A DNA stretch of 64,000 bases from positions 868,001 through 932,000 of the forward strand of contig JAGMVK010000010.1 of NCBI GenBank assembly GCA_020747065.1, in the 5' to 3' direction. Shown in pieces: positions 1-11,587 of this stretch. The DNA is from Cadophora sp. MPI-SDFR-AT-0126 (lineage: Eukaryota; Ascomycota; Leotiomycetes; Helotiales; Ploettnerulaceae). Below the pieces are notes generated by a model that saw nothing but the letters and a program-made list of their open reading frames with translations, was not told the DNA's origin and made no database searches. The stretch's first letter is position 1, and each line of letters starts with the position of its first letter. The position numbers and the translations under genes were made by a program.

Positions 1-260
1 AGCTTTATATAAAGAGGAGGCGGAGGTACTAGAGGAGAGAGAGGTAGAGAAGGAGGAGGAGGAGGAAGAGGAGATAGATTAGGATATCCCGGAGACTCCC
101 TAAGGACCTAGCCCTAAGCTATAAATCCTATTAAGGGTCCCCTATAGAGGTGTAATTTGCTTTAAAATAGGAATTCCGGTCTATCTTACGTATTTTCGGC
201 CTTAAAATATAATTTATAGATATAATACTAACTTATAAATAATAAGAAATTTTTATAAAA
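1..260 (+). other. AT-rich flank with a Glu-rich reading frame end
   Basis: The first 80 bases read on the plus strand as a strongly acidic tail (runs of Glu coded by gag/gaa) that stops at a TAG near base 78. It looks like the C-terminal tail of a protein that starts left of the window, possibly another transposon, but I do not recognise it. The remaining bases lie between this tail and the end of the Helitron helicase frame. They may hold the Helitron 3' terminus, but I could not place a CTRR end or its hairpin. Confidence 0.25.
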
Positions 261-2197
261 TTAATAAATATTTATTAATACTTCTAGAAATATAATATTA
301 GGTATATAATTTCTGTTTTTAATTAGTAATAGTATACTTAATTTATCTATAAATAATATCTGTGAAACCTTAATATATAACTAATTATATATAAAGACTA
401 GTATCTATAAATCTAATCTAATAGTATAAAATAATTATCTTTAAGACTTATTAATTATTATAGTAAAGTATAAATAAGCTAGAAATTACTTATGTTTAAG
501 AGTAATACTTAATCTATTATCTATTATAAATAACTTAATACGTAGTAGTACTTGTAATTACTTATTAAAATTACCCCTAAAGATTCTTACTTTAATATAG
601 TACTTCTATAAACTAGTTACGATTATATGGGTTCTATTATAAAGGCCTTCTAGAGGCGTAAGGTTTTATAAAAGTAGAATAAGTAAGCTAATTTTAAGAT
701 AAAGCTACGAAGGTAAAAGTAATAGAAAGTTAATCTTTTATAATATCTTAACTGGAAATTAATAGATCCCTTCCTTAGTTATATTTACGTTTATAAAGTA
801 CGTATCTATAGATTAATAATTCTATACTTAACTTAAAAGGTGTATAAGAATTATCTTATTAAGTTCTATAATAGTAGTATTTAAAGTTAATAGTAAATAC
901 TAACTACTAAACGCTAATAGGTCTCTTATAGCTTATAATATAAGATCTCGCGGGTATACATGATTAATTAAGCCGGAAACACTAATAGGTTAATAAATAT
1001 ACACTAGGATTATAACTATATATTTTTATATAAAATCATATAGAATATTATAGATCTAATTTACGAATTCCGAACTATAGACCCCCTCGCGGATCCGTAT
1101 ATTAACCCGTAAAGTAATTCGTCTTAATTACAGCTAGATAAACAACTTCTAGAGGTGAGCACTTATAATATTAGCCCGTGTACCGCGAGGAACAATAAGT
1201 AAGATCTATATAAAGTTACCTCTAAGGATTATAGATACTTTACTAAAGAGAATATTATCTATAATCTTCTGTAAATTAACTAGTAAATAATAGACTACTT
1301 TAAAGTAGTACTTATATTATATAAGTACCTTATCCTAGATCAGTAAATCCATATTATGGAATAGCGTACTAAGAGTGCTTTATTAAGTAATACTACTTAT
1401 AGACTACTTGTATAAATTTAAGAAAATCTTAAATTATAAGTATAATGTACATTTATTAGGTAATAATAAGGCCGTAATTCCTGTGGAAGTAATATAAAGG
1501 ACTGTTTTTTCTTATCCACGATAATAATAATATAACATCTTATAAAGAAATATCTTTTCGAAGCCTCCCTAGTCTTATACATAGAAGTGAGCTATTTACG
1601 AGTCCGTATTAATAGTAGTTATAATCTTTATAAAGGCAGTACATTAGTTTGTATTTAATTGATCTCTTATAATTAGTGCGCGAGATACTAAATTATTACT
1701 TTATACTCTAGTAATCCATTCCGCGTATTTATAGGTCTAATCCTAGATATACTGCAGTAAACTAAAGTCCGGAAGAGATACCTGCTAATCCGTAAGCCTG
1801 CTAATAAGTAGAAATAAGCTATAATTAAAATAAGGATCTACTAATAGTAAGGGAAAGCTAAGAGCGCCTCTTTTTTCTTATAATTAGAGAGGTAAATTGT
1901 TATAAAAGCGCACTTTATACCTATCCTAAATAGTTTACAGATCTGTAATCTCTTATTAATATAACTTAGTTAAGAATAACATCTATAAACTAGCCGCAGG
2001 AGTAAAGAGGACAGCCTTATCAAAATAATAGTACTATTCCTAATTGTTATTAACTAACTTATATACAATATAGGCAGCCTTATATATATTATACGTAATA
2101 CTCTAAAACTAATATAATTACTTGTATAATTTTACCTACTAGACGATTATAAGAAGTAACTGTAAATAGAAGCGCTTACCCGAAATCGGACTATAAT
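261..2197 (-). mobile_element. Helitron relic, C-terminal part (end of Rep and PIF1-type helicase)
   Basis: Read on the minus strand from 2,197 leftwards. The frame opens with the conserved post-Rep block YSPISGKRFYLQLLL (Helitrons: SP.SGERFYLR). It goes on into a PIF1-type helicase: a damaged Walker A loop near 1,535-1,575 (QGGFEKIFLYKML where GGTGKT is expected), the block PRGTRANIISAHL near 1,153-1,191, and the C-terminal helicase blocks as far as a TAA at 261-263. Gln and Trp codons have become stops throughout, and Gly has become Ser, Arg or Glu, as expected for C-to-T on both strands. The frame continues across the copia insertion into 9,811-11,315. The family and strand are clear; the exact 3' end is not. 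Confidence 0.8.
2193..2197. repeat. Target-site duplication ATAAT, left copy
   Basis: The five bases ATAAT directly before the 5' LTR are repeated directly after the 3' LTR (9,811-9,815). Removing the element and one copy joins the Helitron frame as M-Y-Y-Y-S-P-I-S-G, which is the conserved Helitron order. This supports a single simple insertion. Confidence 0.85.
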
Positions 2198-2412
2198 TGT
2201 TGGTCCACAGGCCCATACGGGACATGTCTCAGCTAGAATAGGGGGTAGGACCACTTGCGGAGGCGATTCAGTGGCGTTTCGGAGGCAGTATATAGTCTGG
2301 CATCTCCCGCCCCCTCTTAGAAATAAACAGATTTTCCACACTATTAAGCTTGATATATATATACATGATATTTACGTTTGATTCTTAGCTTATATTCAGT
2401 ATTAAACCGACA
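2198..2412 (+). repeat. 5' LTR of copia copy 1
   Basis: The 215-bp repeat starts TGTTGGTCC and ends CCGACA. It matches 9,598-9,810 except for transitions and a 2-bp length difference in a TA run. No clear tRNA-complementary primer site (TGG...) follows directly, so the priming mode is unknown. Confidence 0.92.
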
Positions 2413-2739
2413 CTAATCAGTAGTCAACATGTACTATAGAGCAGATAAGTCACAGCAAGAAAAGCAGCGACTTCAACGTTAAGTACTTAGCTATACTTAA
2501 CAGGTAACTCTTTAAAACTGAATCAATAAGTAGCGATTCAGGAGTAAGGGATAGGTATCATATTTAGACTGTAAATCTTATACACTTATACATATAATAA
2601 CAGCAGCGATTCCTCTTCGATAATCGTTAAGTTAACTGCTTAACTCTAGCTAAAGAGCTTTTAAGTAAATAACACTATATCCGGAAGACTACTGATTCAG
2701 ATACGAACTATAGCTAAAGAAACACTAGCTGTTTCGGAC

Positions 2740-5700
2740 CGGGAGGAAAGAGTAGAGGGGGAAGAGGAAGCGGCGGAAGTAGTGTAGATAAGGCTAAAGC
2801 TAGTGAAGGAGCTACTAGAGGATCTAACGAAGCTTTCGCAGGAGTTTCGGAAGCTCTTCTACGATAGTAATAAGAAGGGCGAGTTCCTTTTCTAAGACTA
2901 CTAGGAGTACTTCGGAAATTAGTCTCTATTCCATTTTTCCTAGATAAGGAAATTAGAGCGGATTATACTATAGGACGTATTACGAGCTAACGGTGTTTAC
3001 GTACAACGGGATAGAGTACTAGTATCTATTACGTTAGCTCAGATAGCACGAGCTAAAGATAATATTTAGCCAGAGGATCAGTTAAGGTTATAGATTCAGA
3101 ACGCTCCTAAGACAGTACTAGACTAGATTCGAAGCACTCGCTAAGCGACGACCTCAACTACCTAAATACTTTACTAGAGAGTACCTTCACTATATCAACG
3201 TAATAAACTAACAGTAGTGATCGATTCTATTAAGTTGACTCCTCCAGAGAAGGAAGAGGGGACGCGCTAACGTGTTTAGTTAAGAAGTAATTTCCTAAGA
3301 GCCGAGGTGTCTTAGAGCTCAGATAATTTTACTACCCCTGCCTATACAAAGATCACTATTCCAGACAGCGATTTATATAGCGTAATACTACCAGTTCATA
3401 TAAAGAGGGAGTTCTTATTTACCCCTAGGAGAGGACCCCTAAATACAGCACTAATATAGAGACCGAATAAGAATCTGTTACCAAATCTAGTACTAGCCCC
3501 GGATATATACCCGCGGGATAGGTCTTTACTCTTATTTACAGGACCTAGACCTAACAGACTATATACAGAGCAGATATAACTGTCCTAGTATATCTAGGAT
3601 ATATTGACGCAGGGCTAATCGAAGTCCTTAGTAAGCCTTAGTAAGATATATATAAAAGAGCTTTAGTATAGTAGGTCTAAAGACCACTTAGATAAGAAAC
3701 TATATATCTTTACCGACTTCTACTAGAAAGCCGGCGTTAACTATGATATTTAGCACCAGGTATTTCCGATAATACTCCGGGACAGAGTAAGTTCGTACTA
3801 TTATCAGTACTTACAGAACAAGGGGTATAAATTTAATAATCTTATTAAAGTAACATGTACTAACTTCAAGACAGAAGAGAGAGCTAACTAATTCCTTAGC
3901 CGCTGGTTTAGGCTAACTTTCTCGTCATTTCAAGCCGAGCCTTACTAGAAAAGCAGGCCAATTTTAGCTTAGTTAGAGAGCTTCGCCAGAGAACTGCAAA
4001 GTATCTAACTTAGCCTTAAAGATAATAATATACGAAACGATAAGACGTTACGCGATAAGCTTATATAAGGAGTATCTAGAAACCCGCTCTTTAAGATAGC
4101 GTTATTTTAAGCACTACCTATATTCCTTATATTAATAGATAGCCTTCGCACGGCTTTAAGCGTAGAAACAACCCATAAGTCAGGATCATAAGTAGGAAAA
4201 TACACCGGGTTAGGGCTGAATTACTATCGTTCTTACGTAGCGAACAGAAGAGCCCTCTATTCAGATCGAAGGATGAAGTTTTCAGCAGGTAATAAACATA
4301 GAACTAAATTCCAGCCTAAACTAGGTTACACGGGGTATATTATCTATAAGAAGATAGATTACTACAGTAGCTGTTATTCTGACGAGGAGCAGAAAGCGTT
4401 AAAAGTAAAGTACTTTACTAAGCGTAAAGTAGAAGGTATAAAGGCAACTAACGATTCTTTCAAGGCCTACTTAGCGTATACTAAGGGAACCGGATTAGAT
4501 TCGGATTAGAACTAGGGAGGTCCCGAAATTCAAGAAGATAATCTAGATTCCTAGGATTCCGATACTTCATTATATTCTAATAATTTATTAACTAGTTCCG
4601 ATAGCAGGAATAAAGACGGAAAGGCTTTCTTCATAACCGTATTTACAGTAAGTAAGGCAGAGTATAATATACAAGATATAATAAAAAGGCTTAACGAACA
4701 GAAGGCGTTATATGTACTAGAGAGTAGAATTTAAAAACTACTCTAGGAAGAGAAGTACACGACGTAATAAATAGATCGATTCTTTCAAGGTCTTCTTATT
4801 AATATAGGAGCGTCTAGTAAGAACATAGGAGGTATTAATCAATTACGTGCGTTACAGCGAGTTCGGAATATTAAGTACAATACCAGTTAATTAGGCAGGA
4901 ATTAGATCCAATTCAGAGCCGGTTCTTATACCTCCTTAAGGGTTACTACAGTAGATACCTTAGTTAGGGTTTTAGACTTCCATATTATGAATACGGACGT
5001 GCTATTCTTAGTGTGTTTATAATAGCTAGATAAGATAAGTGCGTACTACGATAACCTACAGAATATATTAGTTCAGGGAAATAAGAAGTACTTAATTATA
5101 CGAAAGAAGAAGCACTTATAGCTTCTTTTAAACTAGTATTATTAACTAATCGAACCTTCAGTTAATATAATCAGCTAGTGCTATTTAATAGAGGTAAAGA
5201 TTCGTCAGCTTCATAGACGATTCGGCCACTTATTAGTATAACGTCTGCAGCATTTACTAGACTAAGCTAGCTATAAGTCTGATTCTAATATCATATTACA
5301 AGTTAAAGAGATATATGAGTACTACTAGAAATATACAAACGCTCTACACAGATTCAGATTTAAACTGTAAGACAATATAGACTTTAACTACATAGTTTAC
5401 GTCGATATTACATAATTTAGAGAATAATATGCACTTTATATAGTAGATAAGGCTATAGGATTTGGAGCTATAAAGCTGCTCTGAAAGCGCCCCGGTTCAG
5501 CTACAGCTCAGGCCACTTTTAACGCATTTAAGTCAGTATAAATAGATATATATATTAGACCTCCTAACTTCGTTATCTACGACTATAGAACTAACTTCAA
5601 CTCTACAGAGTTTCGGAGTATACTTAGGGCCGTAGGGAGCACGCCTAAACTTATCCTAGTAGAGGCGTATCACTTAATTAGTAAGGTAGAACGATATTAT

Positions 5701-7970
5701 CATCTACTTTAACGTGCCTATGAAATCGTCACGGAAGAGTACCCTAATATAAGCGATAAGAATCGCCTACAGATAGCTATTAAAGCTATTAACAATATAG
5801 CTAGACTAAATAGCTTAATCCCTACGCTTCTTGTTTTTAGTGCCTACCTAAAAATAACGGAAATAGATCCTCTAAACCCATCTATTTAATAATGTACGGA
5901 GACTATTAAGAGGGCTATAATAGAGGTGCGCTAAATACATACGAAACAGTAAGTCAACGATGCGCTAGTAACCTGTAACGGCCCTAGTACAACGTATATT
6001 CATGATCTTAAGCTTTAAGATTAAATATTAGTCTGGCGCGAAAAGAAGGGATAGAAGGGACTATATACTTTCTTAGGAATAGAGGGCGAAGCATGTAAAA
6101 TAGATATAGATAATAGTAGAACACGCACATTTCGTTTAACATTAGTATATCTATTTAAGATAGATATATCTGGCATTGAACAAAAGAAAGAAAAATTACT
6201 AGATATGACTTATAAGCCTAGCTCACTAGTCCGAAAAGCCCCCGAAACTACACTAAAAGCCCCCCGAATCGCTATCGAAGTCCTATTTATAAAGCTAATC
6301 CCAGGGCTACTAATAATTAATAATAATTACAATGCTAAAGTGTTTCTAACTAAGAAGAAGATAAGAGATTAAGAGCTATCGATTAAGCTACACGCAGAGA
6401 GTAAGATCATTACACCTAGCCTACTATTTCAGTAATCCCGATAAACTGAGTACGAAGCTCTTATTAAGAGAGGTATTTTTATGCCGATTTCTAAAGGCGA
6501 CCCTAGAGTAAGAAGCTACTATATCTTTAAATTAAGGATAGTAAATAAAGTAAAAGGTAAGGAGTCTATAATACCATACGAGAAATTAAGGCTTATTATC
6601 TAATACTTCAACAATAAAAGTAAGAAGGAGATATTAACCTAGTCTCTCACTATCTAACAAGTAAGCTAGAGATTACTTATCTCCCTAGCTACAACTATAA
6701 GGCACCCGAACTAGGTCCGAAAGGGGTCCGGTATATATCTAGTAATCTAAGATATTACCTAGGCCTACATCTAGTTAACAATAAAACTCCTTCGGAATAT
6801 CTTTATATAGCCGCCGAAAGAGATCGCAGATAAATTCCCCCTTAGCACGATATTCATAGTAATACTCCCTCTCTATAGTATACCAGAATCCGGAAATCAC
6901 TAGTTTAATACTTACTATAAGCACTATATAGAAAGGCTCCAGATAGAAACATTAACGTACGACCCTTACTTGCTAATTAGTACTAAAGAAAGCTACAAGT
7001 TTAGAGTCGTTAGAATATAAATAGACGATATTCTTATCCTCAGGGATAATAACTTCTTGGTAAGAGAGTAGGACGGGATTACGGAAGCTAATTTCCTAAT
7101 GAAGCTGATTTAGGTCCTATTCCCCTCCGAATCTATTACGTTTAACGGATATACTATTACTTTGGACGGAGACGATATTTATATATCGTAGAAAAGGCAA
7201 GGAGTAAGGCTAGAATTAGTTAATATGAAAGCACTAGATTATAAGAAGGCCTATATAGAGTAACACGCTCGCAGAGCTTATATTATAACGATTTACTAAC
7301 TGGAAGCCAACTTTAATCTGTTAGTAGTAGCGTAATATCAGGATCTAACGATTAACGACGCTAAAGCTTTAAATTAACGCCTTTAATAGCAGATGGATAA
7401 CGCGGAGAGAGGTTTATAGTATATACTAATTAATCTATACTATACTAAACTTTATATCTTCGTCGATAGATTATTTACTAATAATAAGGATCTAAGTTTA
7501 TAGATCAGGTTTCTAGTAGTAATCAGAATAGAAACGGAGAGGGACACGGAATTTATCCTCTCTAGTAATATTATTCATATAAGCTCTATAAAGTATAAGA
7601 GAGTAACGCGTGCTGTACTCGCTTCAGAGCTATATGCTATAGTAGCAGGAATTAATATATTAATTGCCTTGGGAACTACTATCAACATAGTAACAGATAA
7701 GCTTGAATTACTATAGCTTCCTACTATAATATATATAGATTCCTTATCTCTTTATAAGTATATTGTTAAGCTTAGCACTACGAAGGAGAAGTATTTAATA
7801 ATTAATATAATAGTAATTCATTAATTATATAAGAGTAGAGAGTTAACAGAGATTCAATAGATCAATAGTACTCGCAATCCTGCTAATACTATAATAAAAA
7901 TAACGCCGAATAGAGCTCTTTAAGAGCTAATTAACACTAATACCTTAACTATAAAGATAGAGGGTTAGGT
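2740..7970 (+). pseudogene. Gag-Pol polyprotein relic of copia copy 1
   Basis: One plus-strand frame. The Gag region near 3,840-4,500 has a knuckle-like block (GYIIYKKIDYYSSCYSDEE) resembling the Cys-rich CFVCKK.GC block of fungal copia Gag with its Cys changed to Tyr. Protease follows near 4,795-4,860: LINIGASSKNIGGINQL, where D-T-G has become N-I-G. The pre-integrase motif RQLHRRFGH is near 5,200, and the integrase core with VDITQF and IYDYRTNFNS at 5,390-5,620. RT has IQIDDIL near 7,018-7,038, equivalent to YVDD. Copia RNase H (SELYAIVAGI, IYIDSLSLYKYI) spans 7,500-7,960. A 79-codon open stretch, 4,273-4,509, is the longest piece left. The N-terminal start is not resolved. Confidence 0.88.
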
Positions 7971-8369
7971 TCAGAGGCTACTTAATATCGATTTAGAAGC
8001 TAGTTTAACTTATAATCTGAGCTCACGAATCGACAGTACTAATTTAGTGGAGTAATAGAGAGGTTTCGGATAAGAGGTGATTTTTCCTTTATTATGATTT
8101 CCTTATAACTCTTATTAATCACTTATAATTATTTTCAGTTGTATTTAAGATACAGAAGAGAGAACAAGTTTAATTTATAAGTAATTACCCTCTGATTTAA
8201 AGTACTAATAAGTAGCTTTACAATAATACTCTAACAGGGACTAAGTGCCGGTTTCACTATAGGAGGTTACTCCTATATACTAGTATAAAGAAAGTACTAC
8301 TACGAAGAACTAACTACGAAGCCTTTCTGAAACAGGGCCTATTCCCCTACTCGTAAGTAGTACCTAGAT

Positions 8370-9180
8370 TAACTAGCGTATTACCAGATTCTTCCTCCCC
8401 TGCGCTACCTAGGCGACTTCTACCCCGATTTCTCTTTACTCAAGGGCCTGAACCTTCTCTATCTCTATCTTTATTATCCCCTGTAGGGGTCTTACGCTTA
8501 ATACCACTATAACAAGACATAACGGAAGCTATAGCCTCCTTAACCCGCTTCTTTATACAAGAGAGGATCTACCCGTAGTCCTATAGAAGTTTTAGCCGGA
8601 TAGGAACCGGAGTATATTCAGTGAAGATTTAGAATAAAAGAAAAGGGGATTACTTATGAATTAACTTTAAGTAAGATCCGCTATCTTAGTATAGAGAGCA
8701 CGAGTCTCCTTTAATAACGCTAAACTTATCTTATCCTAAGTCTTTAGTAGCTTAGTAGCTATAACCCGGAGTTCTATATCAATAGCTATAGCAGCAGTAG
8801 AGACAGCAGCAGCATCCTTACTAGCGAGAGCATAAGTAAGTTCTTAGTACTCAGTATCTAAGAACTAGGGGATCTATAAATAGGTTAGTTACAGATTATA
8901 TTTAGGATAGTTCAGAATTTAGGATTAGAAAAAGGGAAGGGAGGTACCTACGAGATTATATAGGGATTTCTTTTCAGTATAGTATAAGTATTTCTTACTC
9001 TCTCGCTTATTAAAGGAGTAGACGTAGTTCGATTTCTTCGCTAGGAGTCGGACGCAACGGATACAGTGGTTTCAGTAGGTAGTAGCGAGAGCTCCGAATA
9101 GTGTTAGTATAAGCACTATTTATATTAGTATCTGTTTCACTACTAAATCACCTACGATTCTTTTAAATTTCTATACTTAC
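8370..9180 (-). pseudogene. Possible antisense accessory ORF in copia copy 1, Cys-rich
   Basis: About 1.5 kb lies between RNase H and the 3' LTR. The plus strand there is pyrimidine-rich and the minus strand reads sensibly. Near 8,985-9,070 it gives CIRCVRLLAKKSNYV, then a Lys-rich stretch with more former Cys positions. Further on comes an Ala-rich, helix-like stretch (near 8,700-8,830: YALASKDAAAVSTAAIAI), then a Lys/Arg/Glu-rich tail (near 8,400-8,490: KRKTPTGDNKDRDREGSG). The pieces are not all in one frame, so at least one indel is needed, or a spliced structure. The Cys spacing recalls Cys-rich motifs in other fungal transposon-linked ORFs, but I cannot name a family. The same stretch exists in copy 2 in more mutated form. 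Confidence 0.4.
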
Positions 9181-9597
9181 TTTTACTTATTTGATTTAGT
9201 ACAGACTATAGCAAAATATTAGCGAATATCTCTTAAGATCGAAGGTTTATATACTTATAAGTAGTTCTTTAGTGTTTACTTAAGGAGGGAGAGCTTCAGA
9301 ATAGAGAGAGATCTCGGTTTTATATAGCTAGCGATAGCCTCACTTAGCATTTATTTACTTGTTATTATCTTCTGACGGGCTATATTAACTACTTCCGATA
9401 TATAGCTTTCAGGCTATAACCGGAGGTCTTTCGGACTATAGTACTTCCGTAGCTCCGTACTTAGTACGCCTATTCTACCTCCTTTACCTATATAGTTACT
9501 CTTTACAGCTTTTTTTTTCTCTTATAATTAGAATAGAGATTCGCTTCTATAACAGAGATTTACTTAGAAACTGTCTTTCTAAAAGAAGATTTACCGG

Positions 9598-9810
9598 TAT
9601 TAGTCTATAGGCCTATACAGGACATGTCTCAGCTAGAATAGAGAGTAGGACCACTTGCGGAGGCGATTCGGTGGCGTTTCGGAGGCAGTATATAGTCTGG
9701 TATCTCCCGCCCCCTTTTAGAAATAAACAGATTTTCCATACTGTTAAGCTTGATATATATATATGATATTTACGTTTGATTCTTAGCTTATATTCGGTAT
9801 TGAACCGACA
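9598..9810 (+). repeat. 3' LTR of copia copy 1
   Basis: 213 bp, starting TATTAGTCT (from TGTTGGTCC by transitions) and ending CCGACA. A purine-rich stretch (aaaagaagat) lies a few bases upstream, the expected place for a polypurine tract. ATAAT follows at 9,811-9,815. Confidence 0.92.
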
Positions 9811-11315
9811 ATAATAGTACATCTAGCTAATTCAATTTAGTCCTCTCTTACAAGGGGTTCATTTATAAGTACTCTGATTCTATATATAATTGGCCGGAAA
9901 CTCTGAATAGAGGTACAGATAATTATTAAGGTAATCTATATTATACTTAAAATAACCTATTAACGTAGAATAAGCCGCATCTTATTTTATAATTAATTCT
10001 TAAGTTAATATACTATTCGTAAAGTATATAAGTTACTCTTCTTTTAAATAAACTACTAAATACTATATAAGCGGAAACTTCTAGTAGGTCGAAAACTCGA
10101 ATAATCGCTAGATAGCCTCCGAAGAACTTATATACTATACTTAAATATAATAGGTAATCTTATTATCTATATTTAAGACTATAAGAATTATATAATCCGT
10201 ATCTTTATATATATACTTATAGATATACTTTATAACTTAAACTAATCTATATATCTTAATATTAATATACGACTAGTACTTATTAAGAAGATATAAGTTA
10301 TATAGTATAATCCAGTTATTATCTATTATAACCTTCCGGTTACCTTTCCGGACTATAAATATCCGCGATCCGCCTCTCTATTAGTATTCTAAGTACCTGT
10401 CTTCTCGAATTATAGTTACTAACGTAAACTCCTTTAGAAATCACTTCTAATACGTTAACAGACTGTCGCTGAACTTACGGGCTATATATAGAGAAGTAAG
10501 GTAAGCTGATCTATAAGGGCCGTGAAGTATATAAGTAAGGATTAGCTCCTATAACTCACTTATAAGGTCTATAATCTTATCCGGAACCTCTATAGATATG
10601 ATCTTATTAACCTTATCTAGTGTTAAATACTTACTTAAATTTGTAATCTAAAGAAGAAGGTATAAATAAGATAGACTATATTTTTAATATTTAATAGTAT
10701 ATACGTAAGCTAAATATTTCCTAAAGAGACCTTTCTTTATATTACTTAATAGTTTAATAACCTTTAAGTAAAACACGCGAGAGATAATATTAAGTTGATT
10801 TATTACTTATTATACGTACTTATCGTATTCGCGAATAATTTCCGGTTATTACGGATTAGCTATAAAGGTAATGAAAAGCGTAGGTCGTCTGAAAAAGCAA
10901 ACTATTACTATAGAATCTTAAAATAATTATTACATAAAATAATCGCTACTAATAAAAGAAGAGGGAAATACGTAATACCAACCTAAACTACTAATCTCTC
11001 TAATATCTTCCTAAATTAATGTATCTATAAGCCTATTATACATATCTATACGGATATTCATTTAATATATCCGTAACTAATTAAGCTATATTATTTCATA
11101 AGTAATATAGGTATCAACGACATATTATTAAAATAAGTAGTTCTCCTAGAAGAGTGCGGACTATTCGCGGTCCCTTATATGTAACTAAAACCTGTAAAAC
11201 AGCTGTTAATTCAACTGTAGTTATTTATAAGTATTCTAGTGATCTAAAAGCTCTATTAACTAATGCCACTTATATTCGCTATATAGAAAGAGGAGAATGT
11301 AATATAAAGGTATAT
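9811..11315 (-). mobile_element. Helitron relic, middle part (Helitron-like N domain and Rep)
   Basis: Minus-strand reading from 11,315 leftwards gives the classic Helitron series. It starts with PLYYILLF and KWHQLIELLDHQN, then LFQ*YVVDTYI, then FPSSFISSD and FITFIANP (Helitron SSF.GS.RF and FITFT.NP), then the late Rep blocks REDRYLEY and RYISSSEA near 10,100. The HUH catalytic motif, normally H-L-H, reads Y-L-Y at 10,660-10,668, both His lost by C-to-T. The frame is continuous with 261-2,197 to the left and 23,196-23,960 to the right once the two LTR elements are removed. Strongly RIPed and inactive. Confidence 0.88.
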
Positions 11316-11501
11316 TGTGAAAGAGTAGAGTAGTGCTGTCAAGTGCATAGTAAATAGGGGAGTAACTTACGCGTGGACTATTTAGGTAATGGAAGTAAGA
11401 GGAAGAAGATAATGATTACTAGTCTAGCAGCGCTGACCTATCTATCTACAGCTGGAACGGAAAAATAAAAACCCTTATAATAGGCTTTTAACCCTACTAT
11501 A
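11316..11501 (-). repeat. 3' LTR of the gypsy element (left)
   Basis: 186 bp, TGTGAAAGAG...CTATA. It matches 23,010-23,195 apart from transitions. As the element reads right to left, this is its 3' LTR. Confidence 0.9.
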
Positions 11502-11587
11502 TACGTCCCCCCTCGGTTTAGTAGTTATCCCCTAACTGCAATAATCTTATATATAGTATAAAGAAGTCAAGAAAAGAAGAGCCAGTC

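Larger units (their letters stand above)
2198..9810 (+). mobile_element. Complete Ty1/copia LTR retrotransposon, copy 1 (7.6 kb, lightly RIPed)
   Basis: LTRs of 215 and 213 bp flank an internal region coding on the plus strand, with a 5-bp ATAAT duplication outside. Domain order is gag, protease, integrase, RT, RNase H; integrase before RT defines Ty1/copia. All landmarks I checked (gag 4,273; integrase 5,191; RT 7,021; RNase H 7,621) lie in the same frame, so gag-pol was one polyprotein without a frameshift. The coding region is full of TAG/TAA at former Gln/Trp positions and key residues are changed, so it is dead. It sits inside the Helitron. A second, more mutated copy lies at 25,958-33,572. 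Confidence 0.93.

Noticed and set aside
2147..2341. Short minus-strand frame over the copia LTR (also 9,613-9,822)
   Set aside because: It lies inside the LTR and is repeated with it; no evidence of a protein.
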